A DNA stretch of 64,000 nt from Calothrix sp. NIES-2100 (lineage in GTDB: Bacteria; Cyanobacteriota; Cyanobacteriia; Cyanobacteriales; Nostocaceae), in contig NZ_AP018178.1 of assembly GCF_002368195.1 (NCBI RefSeq), positions 605,738 to 669,737 of the forward strand. Reading direction: 5' to 3'. This document shows positions 17,392 to 24,767 of the stretch, piece after piece. The translations under genes were made by a program, and so were the position numbers. The notes beneath the pieces are model-generated. The model searched no databases and was not told the DNA's origin. It worked only from the letters and a program-made list of their open reading frames with translations. How positions within the stretch are numbered: position 1 is the stretch's first letter; each line of letters starts with the position of its first letter.

Positions 17392-17997
17392 ATGGAACGT
17401 TTAACCGAAGCTCAACAAGAATTGTATGAATGGCTGGGAGAATACATCCGAACGCATCAGCATTCGCCTTCAATTCGGCAAATGATGCAAGCGATGAATT
17501 TAAAGTCACCAGCACCAATTCAAAGTCGTTTAGAACATTTACGGACTAAAGGCTATATCGAATGGACTGAAGGTAAGGCGCGAACAATCAGGATTTTGCG
17601 TCCTGTGGCAACGGGTGTACCAATTTTAGGTACTATTGCTGCTGGAGGTTTAATTGAACCTTTCACCGATGCTGTGGAACATTTAGATATTACTAATTTT
17701 GCCTTACCTCCCCAAAGTTATGCTTTGCGGGTAGCTGGCGACAGCATGATTGAAGATTTAATTGCGGATGGCGATTTAGTATTTTTGCGTCCAGTAGCAG
17801 AACCAAATCAACTCAAAAATGGTACTATCGTCGCCGCCAGAGTTGATGGACATGGTACTACATTAAAGCGCTTTTATCGCAGCGGCGATCGCGTTACCCT
17901 CAAACCCGCTAATCCTAAATATAATCCCATTGAAGTTCCTGCTGTTCATGTACAGGTGCAAGGTTCTTTAATCGCCGTTTGGCGTGATTATAACTAG
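17392..17997 (+). CDS. lexA: LexA repressor
   Basis: A 201-residue protein. A winged helix-turn-helix covers residues 1-70 (SPSIRQMMQAMNLKSPAPIQSRLEHLRTKG). The self-cleavage site Ala84-Gly85 (TIAAGG), catalytic Ser118 (GDSMI) and Lys159 (TTLKRF) are all present, so this copy should be able to autocleave, unlike some cyanobacterial LexA proteins. A consensus SOS box lies just upstream. RecA-triggered cleavage would derepress target genes. A nearby prophage-like element could respond to the same signal, but I see no matching SOS box in it. Confidence 0.95.
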   Translation: MERLTEAQQELYEWLGEYIRTHQHSPSIRQMMQAMNLKSPAPIQSRLEHLRTKGYIEWTEGKARTIRILRPVATGVPILGTIAAGGLIEPFTDAVEHLDITNFALPPQSYALRVAGDSMIEDLIADGDLVFLRPVAEPNQLKNGTIVAARVDGHGTTLKRFYRSGDRVTLKPANPKYNPIEVPAVHVQVQGSLIAVWRDYN

Positions 17998-18059
17998 GAG
18001 TTAAAGACTAGGGGCTAGGGGTTAGGGAGGGATGAGGGAAACAAGGGGAGACAAGGGAG

Positions 18060-18082
18060 ACAACTGACAACTGACAACTGAC
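18060..18082. repeat. Heptanucleotide tandem repeat
   Basis: Three to four tandem copies of GACAACT just before the helicase gene. Confidence 0.75.
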
Positions 18083-18087
18083 TTGTT

Positions 18088-19569
18088 ATGTACCTGACGC
18101 TAAATCGAGTGCAGCAACTGCCCGTTTTTCCCTTACGATTACCATTGTTAAGGGAAAATTCGGGCAGTTATCAAACTCAAAGACTATTACCAGGATGCCC
18201 GAAAATGCCGCAATCTCTGAAATTGCGGCAATATCAGCAACAAGCTATGACTAGCTGGTTTGCTAACAATGGCAGAGGTACGCTAAAAATGGCTACTGGT
18301 AGTGGTAAGACTATCACAGCATTGGCGATCGCTTGTGAATTATATCAGCAGATTAATTTACAAGTCTTGGTTGTCGTTTGTCCCTATCGTCATCTTGTCA
18401 CTCAATGGGCGCGAGAATGCGAAAAATTTAACTTGCAGCCGATTTTAGCATTCCTTGATGTCCGCAATTGGCAAAGTCAACTCTCTACCCAAATCTATAA
18501 TCTGCGTTCTGGTTCCCAAAGGTTTGTCACGGTGATTACTACCAACTCCACTTTAATTGGCGATGGTTTTCAGTCACAGGTGAAATATTTTCCCGACAGA
18601 ACTTTGATTATTGGTGATGAAGCCCATAACTTAGGCGCACCGAAGTTAGAAGAAAGTTTACCACGCCGCGTTGGGTTGCGGCTGGCTTTGTCTGCCACAC
18701 CGGAAAGGTACTTTGATGATGATGGTACTCAATCTTTGTTTGATTATTTCGGTGCTGTGCTTCAGCCAGAATTTACCTTAAGGGATGCGATCGCTCAAGG
18801 TGCTTTGGTACATTATCTGTATTATCCGATTTTGGTGGAGTTAACAGAGGCAGAAAGTATTGCCTATTTAAAATTAACCCGCAGAATTGGGCGATCGCTT
18901 CTGTATCGGGAAAGAGAAAATGGAGAAGCGGGGGATTTTGAAGCGAACGAAGATTTGAAACCATTGTTAATGCAACGCGCTAGGTTAATTGGTGCAGCAG
19001 AAAACAAGTTAACTGCTTTGCGGGAATTAATGGCGACTCGCAAAGATACTACCCACACCTTATTTTATTGCAGTGATGGTTCACAGGAGGCGGGACAACG
19101 TTCATCGTTGCGTCAACTCAAAGCCGTTGCCAAAATTCTTGGTGTAGAATTGGGGTATAAAGTTAGTACCTACACTGCTCAAACTTCTTTACAAGAAAGA
19201 GAACTTTTACGGTGTCAATTTGAAAGCGGAGAATTGCAAGGTTTGGTTGCCATTCGCTGTTTAGATGAAGGAGTTGATATCCCAGCAATTCAAACTGCGG
19301 TGATTTTATCAAGTTCTGGGAATCCCCGTCAGTTTATCCAAAGACGCGGGCGCGTTTTACGTCCTCATCCTGGAAAAGAACGCGCCATTATTTACGACAT
19401 GATTGTTTTACCGCCAGATTTAGACAGGGAAACTATAGAAGTTGAGCGCAATTTGTTAAAGAAAGAATTGCGGCGCTTTGTGGAGTTTGCCGATTTAGCT
19501 GATAACGCCGGTGAGGCAAGGATGAAGTTACTTGCTTTACAAAAGCGCTATGGTCTATTAGATATATGA
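18088..19569 (+). CDS. Phosphorothioation-linked restriction helicase (dnd_restrict-type DEAD/DEAH helicase)
   Basis: A 493-residue superfamily-2 helicase. Motifs: Walker A ATGSGKT (69-75), motif II GDEAH (176-180), motif III SATPE (202-206) and motif VI QRRGRVLRP (about residue 413). It resembles the cyanobacterial family named DNA phosphorothioation system restriction enzyme, usually encoded beside dnd genes. The dndD start downstream supports that reading. The expected role is restriction of unmodified DNA. An XPB-like repair helicase is the alternative. The first roughly 40 residues are less conserved, and Met40 is a possible start. Confidence 0.75.
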   Translation: MYLTLNRVQQLPVFPLRLPLLRENSGSYQTQRLLPGCPKMPQSLKLRQYQQQAMTSWFANNGRGTLKMATGSGKTITALAIACELYQQINLQVLVVVCPYRHLVTQWARECEKFNLQPILAFLDVRNWQSQLSTQIYNLRSGSQRFVTVITTNSTLIGDGFQSQVKYFPDRTLIIGDEAHNLGAPKLEESLPRRVGLRLALSATPERYFDDDGTQSLFDYFGAVLQPEFTLRDAIAQGALVHYLYYPILVELTEAESIAYLKLTRRIGRSLLYRERENGEAGDFEANEDLKPLLMQRARLIGAAENKLTALRELMATRKDTTHTLFYCSDGSQEAGQRSSLRQLKAVAKILGVELGYKVSTYTAQTSLQERELLRCQFESGELQGLVAIRCLDEGVDIPAIQTAVILSSSGNPRQFIQRRGRVLRPHPGKERAIIYDMIVLPPDLDRETIEVERNLLKKELRRFVEFADLADNAGEARMKLLALQKRYGLLDI

Positions 19570-19678
19570 AACATAGATTTTTGATAGCTTGCCAACAATT
19601 TGTATTGATTTTTGTAAAAATTTTCGTAATAGTGGATGATGGGGGCAGAAGTGTGAAATAATAATTTTATGGATTCTA

Positions 19679-19731
19679 ATATAATGGGATGTAAGCAAAA
19701 TTTTTATGAAAGCTTATATCCCATTATATTA
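19679..19731. repeat. Inverted repeat / possible small palindromic element
   Basis: Arms ATAATGGGATGTAAGC and GCTTATATCCCATTAT (one mismatch) surround an AT-rich loop. The region 19570-19879 otherwise holds no gene except a TGACCAA heptamer repeat at about 19809-19833. Confidence 0.6.
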
Positions 19732-19879
19732 TATAGTATACCAGCATATTAGTTGTAAATAAAGCCTTTCCTCTCAAAAAATTCGCCAATTTACAACCTA
19801 TAAAACAAATGACCAATGACCAATGACCAATGACACGCAAAGCGCAGTAAAATAAAGAAAAAAGTATCTACCATCCGCA

Positions 19880-20053
19880 ATGTCACCAGATCAAAATATT
19901 GATGATGTGCAGGAGCCAATTACCAGCGCCCCACCGGCAGTAAGGCAGATTATTGAACGGGTATGGAAGCTGGAAAAAGGCAGACTAGATAAGCGAATTA
20001 ACAGCCACATTAACGATGAAATTTTGGTGATAATTAAGGAAGAGGTGCGATGA
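19880..20053 (+). CDS. Small protein translationally coupled to dndD
   Basis: A 57-residue protein (MSPDQNIDDVQEPITSAPP ... IIKEEVR). Its stop overlaps the dndD start as ATGA at 20050-20053, a strong sign of translational coupling. The frame reads cleanly and has chromosomal codon usage. It probably belongs to the dnd operon of this lineage. Function unknown. Confidence 0.75.
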   Translation: MSPDQNIDDVQEPITSAPPAVRQIIERVWKLEKGRLDKRINSHINDEILVIIKEEVR

Positions 20054-20400
20054 AGCTGACTTCAATTAAGCTGTGCAACTTTCGCTCCTTTTATGGTACA
20101 ACACCAGAGATAGTGCTTTCCGGAGGAGATGTTCTTAACACCACGATAATTCATGGTAATAATGGCTCAGGAAAAACCAGTTTACTCAATGCCTTTACGT
20201 GGGTATTATATGAGAAGTTTAGTGCAGCATTTGCCTCGGTAGAACAGCTAGTTAATAAAAGAGCGATCGCGGAAGCTAAACACAAGCAAGCTGTAGAATG
20301 CTGGGTAGAATTTCTATTTAATAGCTTGAAACAACGTTATTACAAGGCTTTCAACCGTTTTAAAAATATTTTAGCTTATGCCAAATTATGCCAAAAATAG
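20050..20400 (+). pseudogene. dndD: dndD (DNA sulfur modification ATPase), 5' part interrupted by the mobile element
   Basis: The first roughly 95 residues are a typical SMC/RecF-like N-terminus of cyanobacterial DndD: KLTSIKLCNFRSFYG, P-loop HGNNGSGKTS at about 37-46, then LVNKRAIAEAK and VECWVEFLF. After that the expected continuation is lost and the frame runs into AT-rich DNA, stopping at 20400. DndD is normally about 650-700 residues, so over 80 percent is missing here. The rest should lie beyond the right end of the element. DndD is the ATPase partner in phosphorothioate modification, so modification is presumably off while the element is in place. Confidence 0.75.
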
Positions 20401-20420
20401 CCAAGAAATGCCATAATTTT
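20340..20420. other. Candidate left attachment site with four helically phased repeats
   Basis: Base composition and dndD similarity change near 20340. At 20379, 20389, 20399 and 20409 there are four repeats of TGCCA (third AGCCA), spaced exactly 10 bases, just before the integrase gene. This suits recombinase arm-type or Xis sites next to the crossover. The exact core cannot be fixed without the other end. Confidence 0.5.
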
Positions 20421-20449
20421 AGATACGTTTTTAGATCTGGTACTAATTT

Positions 20450-21643
20450 ATGGATATTCAGTCCAGGGTTGCACAAGAAAACGAGAAATTAAAGATAACC
20501 AAAAGTTATGTATCAATTGTCATTAAGAATAATAAATTATGGTTACGTGGCACACTACCCGTTAAACCCTGGTTGAAAAAAGACTCTGCAAAACCTTACC
20601 AGCAATTCATAAGCATGGGTAAACACGGTACTTTAACTGAAAACGGGTTAAAGTATGTTTTGCAAAAAATCAAGATAGTTAATGGTCAGCTAGAAGCTGG
20701 TAAATTTAACTGGGATGATTGGATAGTTAACGAGACTCGTGTCATTAACTCTAGTGACTTGAAAATTCTGTTCCCTAGATATATTGATGTAAAGAGAAAC
20801 GTTTACAGCCTGAATACAATTAAATCTAGGCTAGAACAGGTTAACAATTGGATACAATCACAACAGTTCACCCTGGTCACAGACGCTCTAAAAATCAAAA
20901 ATATTTTACTTGAAACTAAAACGCTTTACTCTGTCCGTAAATATTTATCAGAAATTTCACGCTGTTGTAGCTGGGCAGTCAATGAAAAAATTATAGAAAG
21001 CAATCCGTTCATTGATGTGATTAAAGCGTTACCAAAACCCAAAAAGCAAGAACTAGACATAAATCCGTTTACGAGAACTGAGCGAGACTTAATTATTGAT
21101 GCTTTTGAACACAGTAAAAAATATGGTTGCTATTCGTTCCTTGTCCAGTTTTTATTTTTTACTGGTGCTAGACCGAGTGAAGCACTAGCCTTGCAATGGA
21201 AACATATAAATCTGAATGAAAAATTTATAATTTTTGAACAGATTTTAGTTCAAAGTCAAAAGCATATTCAGAACAGTTTAAAGACTCAGCGTAAAAGAAA
21301 ATTTCCAATTAATGACCAGTTACACCAGATCATTCTAGATTTTAAATTGTCTAGCCATAAGCCTGAACAATTTATTTTTACTAACAAGTACAACAAGCAA
21401 CTGATAGATTTCAAGTACTGGCAATACAATGTATGGAAAAACGGGATAATTAAAGACTTGATTGACCAGGGTAAGCTATCAAGTTACAAGAATCCATACC
21501 AGACTCGACACACATTTATCACGCTATGTCTAGACTCTGGTATAGATGCCAAAGACGTTGCAAACTGGGTAGGCAATAGCCCAGAGATAATTTACAAGCA
21601 CTATGCAGGGTTTAACAAGGATCTTAAGGTTCCTGAATTATAG
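20450..21643 (+). CDS. Tyrosine recombinase (integrase) of the element
   Basis: A 397-residue tyrosine recombinase. The N-terminal arm and core-binding domains cover about 1-195 and the catalytic domain about 205-390. Catalytic residues: Arg241 (TGARPSEAL), Lys282/284 (TQRKRKFPI), Arg353 (YQTRHTF) and nucleophile Tyr385 (IIYKHYAGF). The usual first His of HxxR is Tyr350, and the His of the GHS box is Asn376 (WVGNSPE). These are substitutions seen in divergent phage integrases. Its position next to the dndD break makes it the likely enzyme for integration and excision. Confidence 0.92.
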   Translation: MDIQSRVAQENEKLKITKSYVSIVIKNNKLWLRGTLPVKPWLKKDSAKPYQQFISMGKHGTLTENGLKYVLQKIKIVNGQLEAGKFNWDDWIVNETRVINSSDLKILFPRYIDVKRNVYSLNTIKSRLEQVNNWIQSQQFTLVTDALKIKNILLETKTLYSVRKYLSEISRCCSWAVNEKIIESNPFIDVIKALPKPKKQELDINPFTRTERDLIIDAFEHSKKYGCYSFLVQFLFFTGARPSEALALQWKHINLNEKFIIFEQILVQSQKHIQNSLKTQRKRKFPINDQLHQIILDFKLSSHKPEQFIFTNKYNKQLIDFKYWQYNVWKNGIIKDLIDQGKLSSYKNPYQTRHTFITLCLDSGIDAKDVANWVGNSPEIIYKHYAGFNKDLKVPEL

Positions 21644-21699
21644 ATATCGGTTGTAATTTGATTGTTCGATATCATCGAATTATAGAATTATTGTTTTAT

Positions 21700-21770
21700 T
21701 TAAATTAGTAATAAATACTTATTGACTTGCTTTGAAAGCTTGTCTAATATAGAGACATAGAAACAAACAC
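21700..21770 (+). promoter_or_regulatory. Promoter P1 with palindrome in the spacer
   Basis: TTGACT and TAATAT are separated by 17 bases. The spacer contains GCTTTGAAAGC, a near-perfect palindrome, and AGTAATAAATACTTA lies just upstream. Nearly the same unit recurs at 22118-22170, so the pair probably share a regulator. Confidence 0.7.
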
Positions 21771-21788
21771 AACCAACCGAGAGAAAAC

Positions 21789-22121
21789 ATGAATTATTAC
21801 CAAGTTGACAACGAAAAAAACGTTACAGTAATTACACAGGATTCCTACCCTTTGAAACATTTCAGTATTTTTGCAGAGTCAGAAAAACAAGCTTTGTTTT
21901 TTAAAGAATTAAATGATTTAGTTTCTAAAAACGAAAAAACAACTTTTCAAAATATAAAAGTTGGAGAATATTTTGCAACAAACACTAGCCAAATAATTCT
22001 TAAAGTGTCTGAAAATTTAGTTAAATATTTTCCAACAAAAGAACAAAAAGCATTTACAAATGAGAATGCTTTTTGTGTAAAAATTTCTGGTGAATTTGCT
22101 AAAAGTTATTTCAATAAGTAA
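21789..22121 (+). CDS. Hypothetical protein
   Basis: A 110-residue soluble protein, rich in Lys, Phe and Asn, with no recognised motif. It is expressed from promoter P1. Position between integrase and KilA-N suggests an early or lysogeny-associated gene. Confidence 0.6.
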   Translation: MNYYQVDNEKNVTVITQDSYPLKHFSIFAESEKQALFFKELNDLVSKNEKTTFQNIKVGEYFATNTSQIILKVSENLVKYFPTKEQKAFTNENAFCVKISGEFAKSYFNK

Positions 22122-22172
22122 TAAATACTCATTGACTTGCTTTCAAAGCTGATGTAGTATAAAGACATGGCA
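22118..22172 (+). promoter_or_regulatory. Promoter P2, near copy of P1
   Basis: AGTAATAAATACTCATTGACTTG is kept from P1, with TTGACT as -35 and GCTTTCAAAGC as the spacer palindrome. It drives the KilA-N gene. A third, weaker copy of the upstream part occurs at 42950. Confidence 0.7.
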
Positions 22173-22227
22173 GGCAAGAACCGTTAATTCAAACCTGCCA
22201 CTAACCAATAACTTACAGTGATAAGTA

Positions 22228-22998
22228 ATGGCTGAGATTAATTTAGCATCTCATCAATACGCTAATCAAGTGATTAGCCAAACATCTGAAGAAACATTAA
22301 TTAGTGGTGTGTTAATTCCTAAAGGATATGTTAACGCCACAGAAATGTGTAAAGCGAGTGGAAAAAGATGGGCTAAGTATTTAGAGTATAGTAAAACACA
22401 GGAATACTTAGTTAAACTAAGTGAGTCCTTCTCAGGGACGGACTTAATTATACAGATACTACACGGAGATATTAATCTAAGAGGAACTTGGATACACCAT
22501 TTAATAGCTTTAGATTTAGCAGCTTGGTCATCTGTTGATTTCAAATTTTGGGCTAATAAAACTCTATGGCACGTAATTAATGGTAATTTTCAAGCTCTAA
22601 CAAATGAAGCGGAAGAAGCTCAAAAACAATTACTTTTAATCTGGGATAAAGTCAGACGTTCAGGAATTGATAACGGTAGATTACCTTTAACAGACGCGAT
22701 CAGAGATTGGTATCAGCGTAACCCTGGTGCAACATCTAGACCTATTCATGCAATGTATGCTGTGACAACTAACGCAATTTACCAAGCATTATGGAATGTT
22801 GACGCTAAGAATTTAGAACAGTTCTTAGGATGTTCTAGAAATGAAAGCCGTGATCATATCGATGCTAATAGTCTGAGAACTTTAGAACGCGCTGAAGCTA
22901 GAGTTGCTGAGTTCATTGATGAAGATAACATCAAACCTATTGAAGCAGTTACGGCTGCAAACATCAAAAAAGCTAAACAACAAGTAAATAAAAAGTGA
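22228..22998 (+). CDS. KilA-N domain protein
   Basis: A 256-residue protein. Residues about 25-110 match the KilA-N DNA-binding domain (GYVNATEMCKASGKRWAKYL, GTWIHHLIALDLAAWSSVDF). A helical C-terminal region follows that resembles other cyanobacterial KilA-N proteins. KilA-N proteins are common in large DNA phages and plasmids, and many are regulators. It has its own promoter shared in type with the gene before it. Confidence 0.85.
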   Translation: MAEINLASHQYANQVISQTSEETLISGVLIPKGYVNATEMCKASGKRWAKYLEYSKTQEYLVKLSESFSGTDLIIQILHGDINLRGTWIHHLIALDLAAWSSVDFKFWANKTLWHVINGNFQALTNEAEEAQKQLLLIWDKVRRSGIDNGRLPLTDAIRDWYQRNPGATSRPIHAMYAVTTNAIYQALWNVDAKNLEQFLGCSRNESRDHIDANSLRTLERAEARVAEFIDEDNIKPIEAVTAANIKKAKQQVNKK

Positions 22999-23008
22999 GT
23001 AAAAAATA

Positions 23009-23164
23009 ATGGGTGGTAAACCTTTAGGAAAAAACATCGGCTTTTATATCCCTGAAGAAATTCTCTCTAGAATAGACAACACAGTAAAGTCAACAAACTC
23101 TAAAAATCGTTCTGAGTTGCTCAAGTTTATCATTGTCAATTGGCTAGATAACAACGGTTACTAA
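23009..23164 (+). CDS. Small ribbon-helix-helix protein
   Basis: A 51-residue protein (GKNIGFYIPEEILSRIDN ... NRSELLKFIIVNWL) with a beta strand and two helices typical of CopG/Arc-type ribbon-helix-helix repressors. It starts 11 bases after the KilA-N stop, in the same operon. One of at least three small RHH proteins in this element. Confidence 0.75.
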   Translation: MGGKPLGKNIGFYIPEEILSRIDNTVKSTNSKNRSELLKFIIVNWLDNNGY

Positions 23165-23209
23165 ACGTTAAAAAATCAATTCACTCGCTAACACAAAAGG
23201 AAAAGAATC

Positions 23210-23464
23210 ATGGGTATTGGTAACAGTAAAATGAAATTTAATTCACAAAAACAAGAATTGTTTATTGATGACCATCACATTTTAATTCACGATGATTACT
23301 GCGAAATATATGATGAAGATTACGATACTTGTATCATTTTTCAAACAACTGATTTAAGCTTGATTAAACAGATTGTAAACGCCATGTATAACGAATATCA
23401 CAATGGTTTAAAAGTAGGTACAGAAAACATGAAGCGACAATTTAGAAAGTTACTAGACTTGTAA
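23210..23464 (+). CDS. Hypothetical acidic protein
   Basis: An 84-residue protein with an acidic beta-rich middle (DDHHILIHDDYCEIYDEDYD). It is preceded by AAAAGGAAAAG and followed by a strong terminator. No family recognised. Confidence 0.6.
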   Translation: MGIGNSKMKFNSQKQELFIDDHHILIHDDYCEIYDEDYDTCIIFQTTDLSLIKQIVNAMYNEYHNGLKVGTENMKRQFRKLLDL

Positions 23465-23478
23465 TAGATAGCCAATAA

Positions 23479-23525
23479 AATAAACCCTGGTCAATATCAA
23501 AACTGACCAGGGTTTATTATTTTCC
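23479..23525. terminator. Bidirectional terminator between convergent operons
   Basis: Perfect 15-bp arms AATAAACCCTGGTCA and TGACCAGGGTTTATT flank a 10-base loop. The stem contains the element-wide CCCTGG motif on both arms. Confidence 0.85.
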
Positions 23526-23538
23526 AAAACATTAGTAA

Positions 23539-23847
23539 TTACTCAGAAAATCTTTCTGAATACTTTGACCAAGCATGTAATAATTGTATTTTTAAATTTT
23601 CAACGTGTTCAAAATTTTCGTTTGAATATTTAATTTCCTTACCGTTTATTAAACTTACGGTAAAATCATAACTAGTTGAAACTTCACCACTTTTTAAAGA
23701 AAAAAATTCATTTGAACACACACCAGTTACATAAACTATTTTAGAGACATCTAAAACGGTTCCGTTGCCAAAATGAAAAAGTTTAGTTTTTATCATTCTT
23801 GAAAACATGTTACTAAATTCCTGATAAGTATTCGTTAAATCAAACAT
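23539..23847 (-). CDS. Hypothetical protein with shared N-terminus
   Basis: A 102-residue protein. Its first residues DLTNTYQEFSNMF are almost identical to those of the next upstream gene (23869), while the remainder differs. A DNA stretch of about 38 bases is conserved between the two starts. This suggests a recombined or modular N-terminus. Confidence 0.55.
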   Translation of the reverse strand: MFDLTNTYQEFSNMFSRMIKTKLFHFGNGTVLDVSKIVYVTGVCSNEFFSLKSGEVSTSYDFTVSLINGKEIKYSNENFEHVENLKIQLLHAWSKYSERFSE

Positions 23848-23868
23848 TTTGTTGAAATTGGTTTGAAT

Positions 23869-24111
23869 CTACAAATTTTGATAAGTTTGTATTTCTTTCC
23901 AATAAAATGAACGTTTAAAAGATTTTTGTTCATACATTCCTAAAACTTTAGGGTTGTAAAACTTTACAGATGTTTGGCAAATATAATTTCCCGGTTTTTC
24001 TTCATCTTCATTGATTATGAAATAATAACATCTGTCTACCGGATACGTAAAACCCTTATTAAAATCAAACATGTTACTGAATTCCTGATAAGTATTCGTT
24101 AAATCGGTCAA
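23869..24111 (-). CDS. Hypothetical protein sharing N-terminus with its neighbour
   Basis: An 80-residue protein beginning with TDLTNTYQEFSNMF, as in the gene at 23539. The rest (FNKGFTYPVDRCYYFIINED) is unrelated. It overlaps the end of the Xis-like gene by a few tens of bases, so it lies in the same leftward operon. Confidence 0.55.
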   Translation of the reverse strand: MTDLTNTYQEFSNMFDFNKGFTYPVDRCYYFIINEDEEKPGNYICQTSVKFYNPKVLGMYEQKSFKRSFYWKEIQTYQNL

Positions 24112-24283
24112 GGTTAAATTTTAAGATACCCGTTCCCGTTCTAATATAGTGATAGCCTTGCCTTAACTCGTTGTTAGCTATCAAGCGTCTTAAAGTGCGA
24201 TCGCTAAATCCTTTACCCTGGATAGTTGCAATATCCTTAATAGATTTATCATAGATGCACTGTAGCATTTTGGTTTTAGGCAT
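24074..24283 (-). CDS. Excisionase-like winged-helix protein
   Basis: Using the ATG at 24283, the protein is 69 residues. FSDRTLRRLIANNELRQGYHYIRTG ... LKFNLDRFNEYLSG resembles small Xis/DUF-type winged-helix recombination directionality factors. A longer frame to 24331 would start upstream of the -10 box, so 24283 is preferred. It could pair with the integrase at 20450 as an excision factor or be a repressor. Confidence 0.6.
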   Translation of the reverse strand: MPKTKMLQCIYDKSIKDIATIQGKGFSDRTLRRLIANNELRQGYHYIRTGTGILKFNLDRFNEYLSGIQ

Positions 24284-24294
24284 ACATAATAAAA

Positions 24295-24342
24295 TTGACA
24301 ACACTTGACATATTATAGCAAAGCTTGGCAAGTGTTGTCATA
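24295..24342 (-). promoter_or_regulatory. Promoter of the Xis-like gene flanked by a 12-bp inverted repeat
   Basis: TGACAACACTTG and CAAGTGTTGTCA flank a leftward promoter with TTGCCA and TATAAT at 17-base spacing. The arrangement looks like two operators for one regulator. Confidence 0.65.
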
Positions 24343-24355
24343 AATTGGCATGGTC

Positions 24356-24370
24356 AAAAAGTGACTTTTT
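24356..24370. promoter_or_regulatory. Palindrome A (AAAAAGTGACTTTTT)
   Basis: First intergenic copy of the element-wide 15-base palindrome, between the Xis-like promoter and the end of the RusA gene. Confidence 0.7.
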
Positions 24371-24373
24371 AAT

Positions 24374-24754
24374 TTAAACAGCTTTTAAATAATCTTTATA
24401 AGTGAATTTAGAAATTTCACTTAATGTTACTTGAGCAAATTTTTCTTTAGAACTTTCAAACCTAGTAATGTGAATATCAGGCACTTGTTTACTAGAATCA
24501 TTATCAAGTATTCCTTGGTCAACTAAAATATCTAGGATAGTTCCCGCTATGTTATCTAAATCTGATTTATGACTACCTATCAAAGCTATTTTAATTGATA
24601 TAGGTGGTGTTAACGGTTGTGAAACTTTAGGTAAAAATTTTCTTGAACTTACCTTAAATTCAACATATTTTGGAGGCATATAAGTACCGTTACGAGTTAC
24701 TCTTGGTCTGGCTTTACCAGGGATTGAACCAGGGATTTTAAATGTTAATTCCAT
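24374..24754 (-). CDS. RusA-family Holliday junction resolvase
   Basis: A 126-residue protein with the RusA signature: GKARPRVTRNG near the N-terminus and the acidic SDLDNIAGTILDILVDQGILDND segment, whose aspartates bind metal. RusA cuts four-way junctions during phage recombination or replication. It is the last of the polymerase operon, after the family B polymerase gene with a 13-base gap. Confidence 0.88.
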   Translation of the reverse strand: MELTFKIPGSIPGKARPRVTRNGTYMPPKYVEFKVSSRKFLPKVSQPLTPPISIKIALIGSHKSDLDNIAGTILDILVDQGILDNDSSKQVPDIHITRFESSKEKFAQVTLSEISKFTYKDYLKAV

Positions 24755-24767
24755 ATTTTTTAACCTT

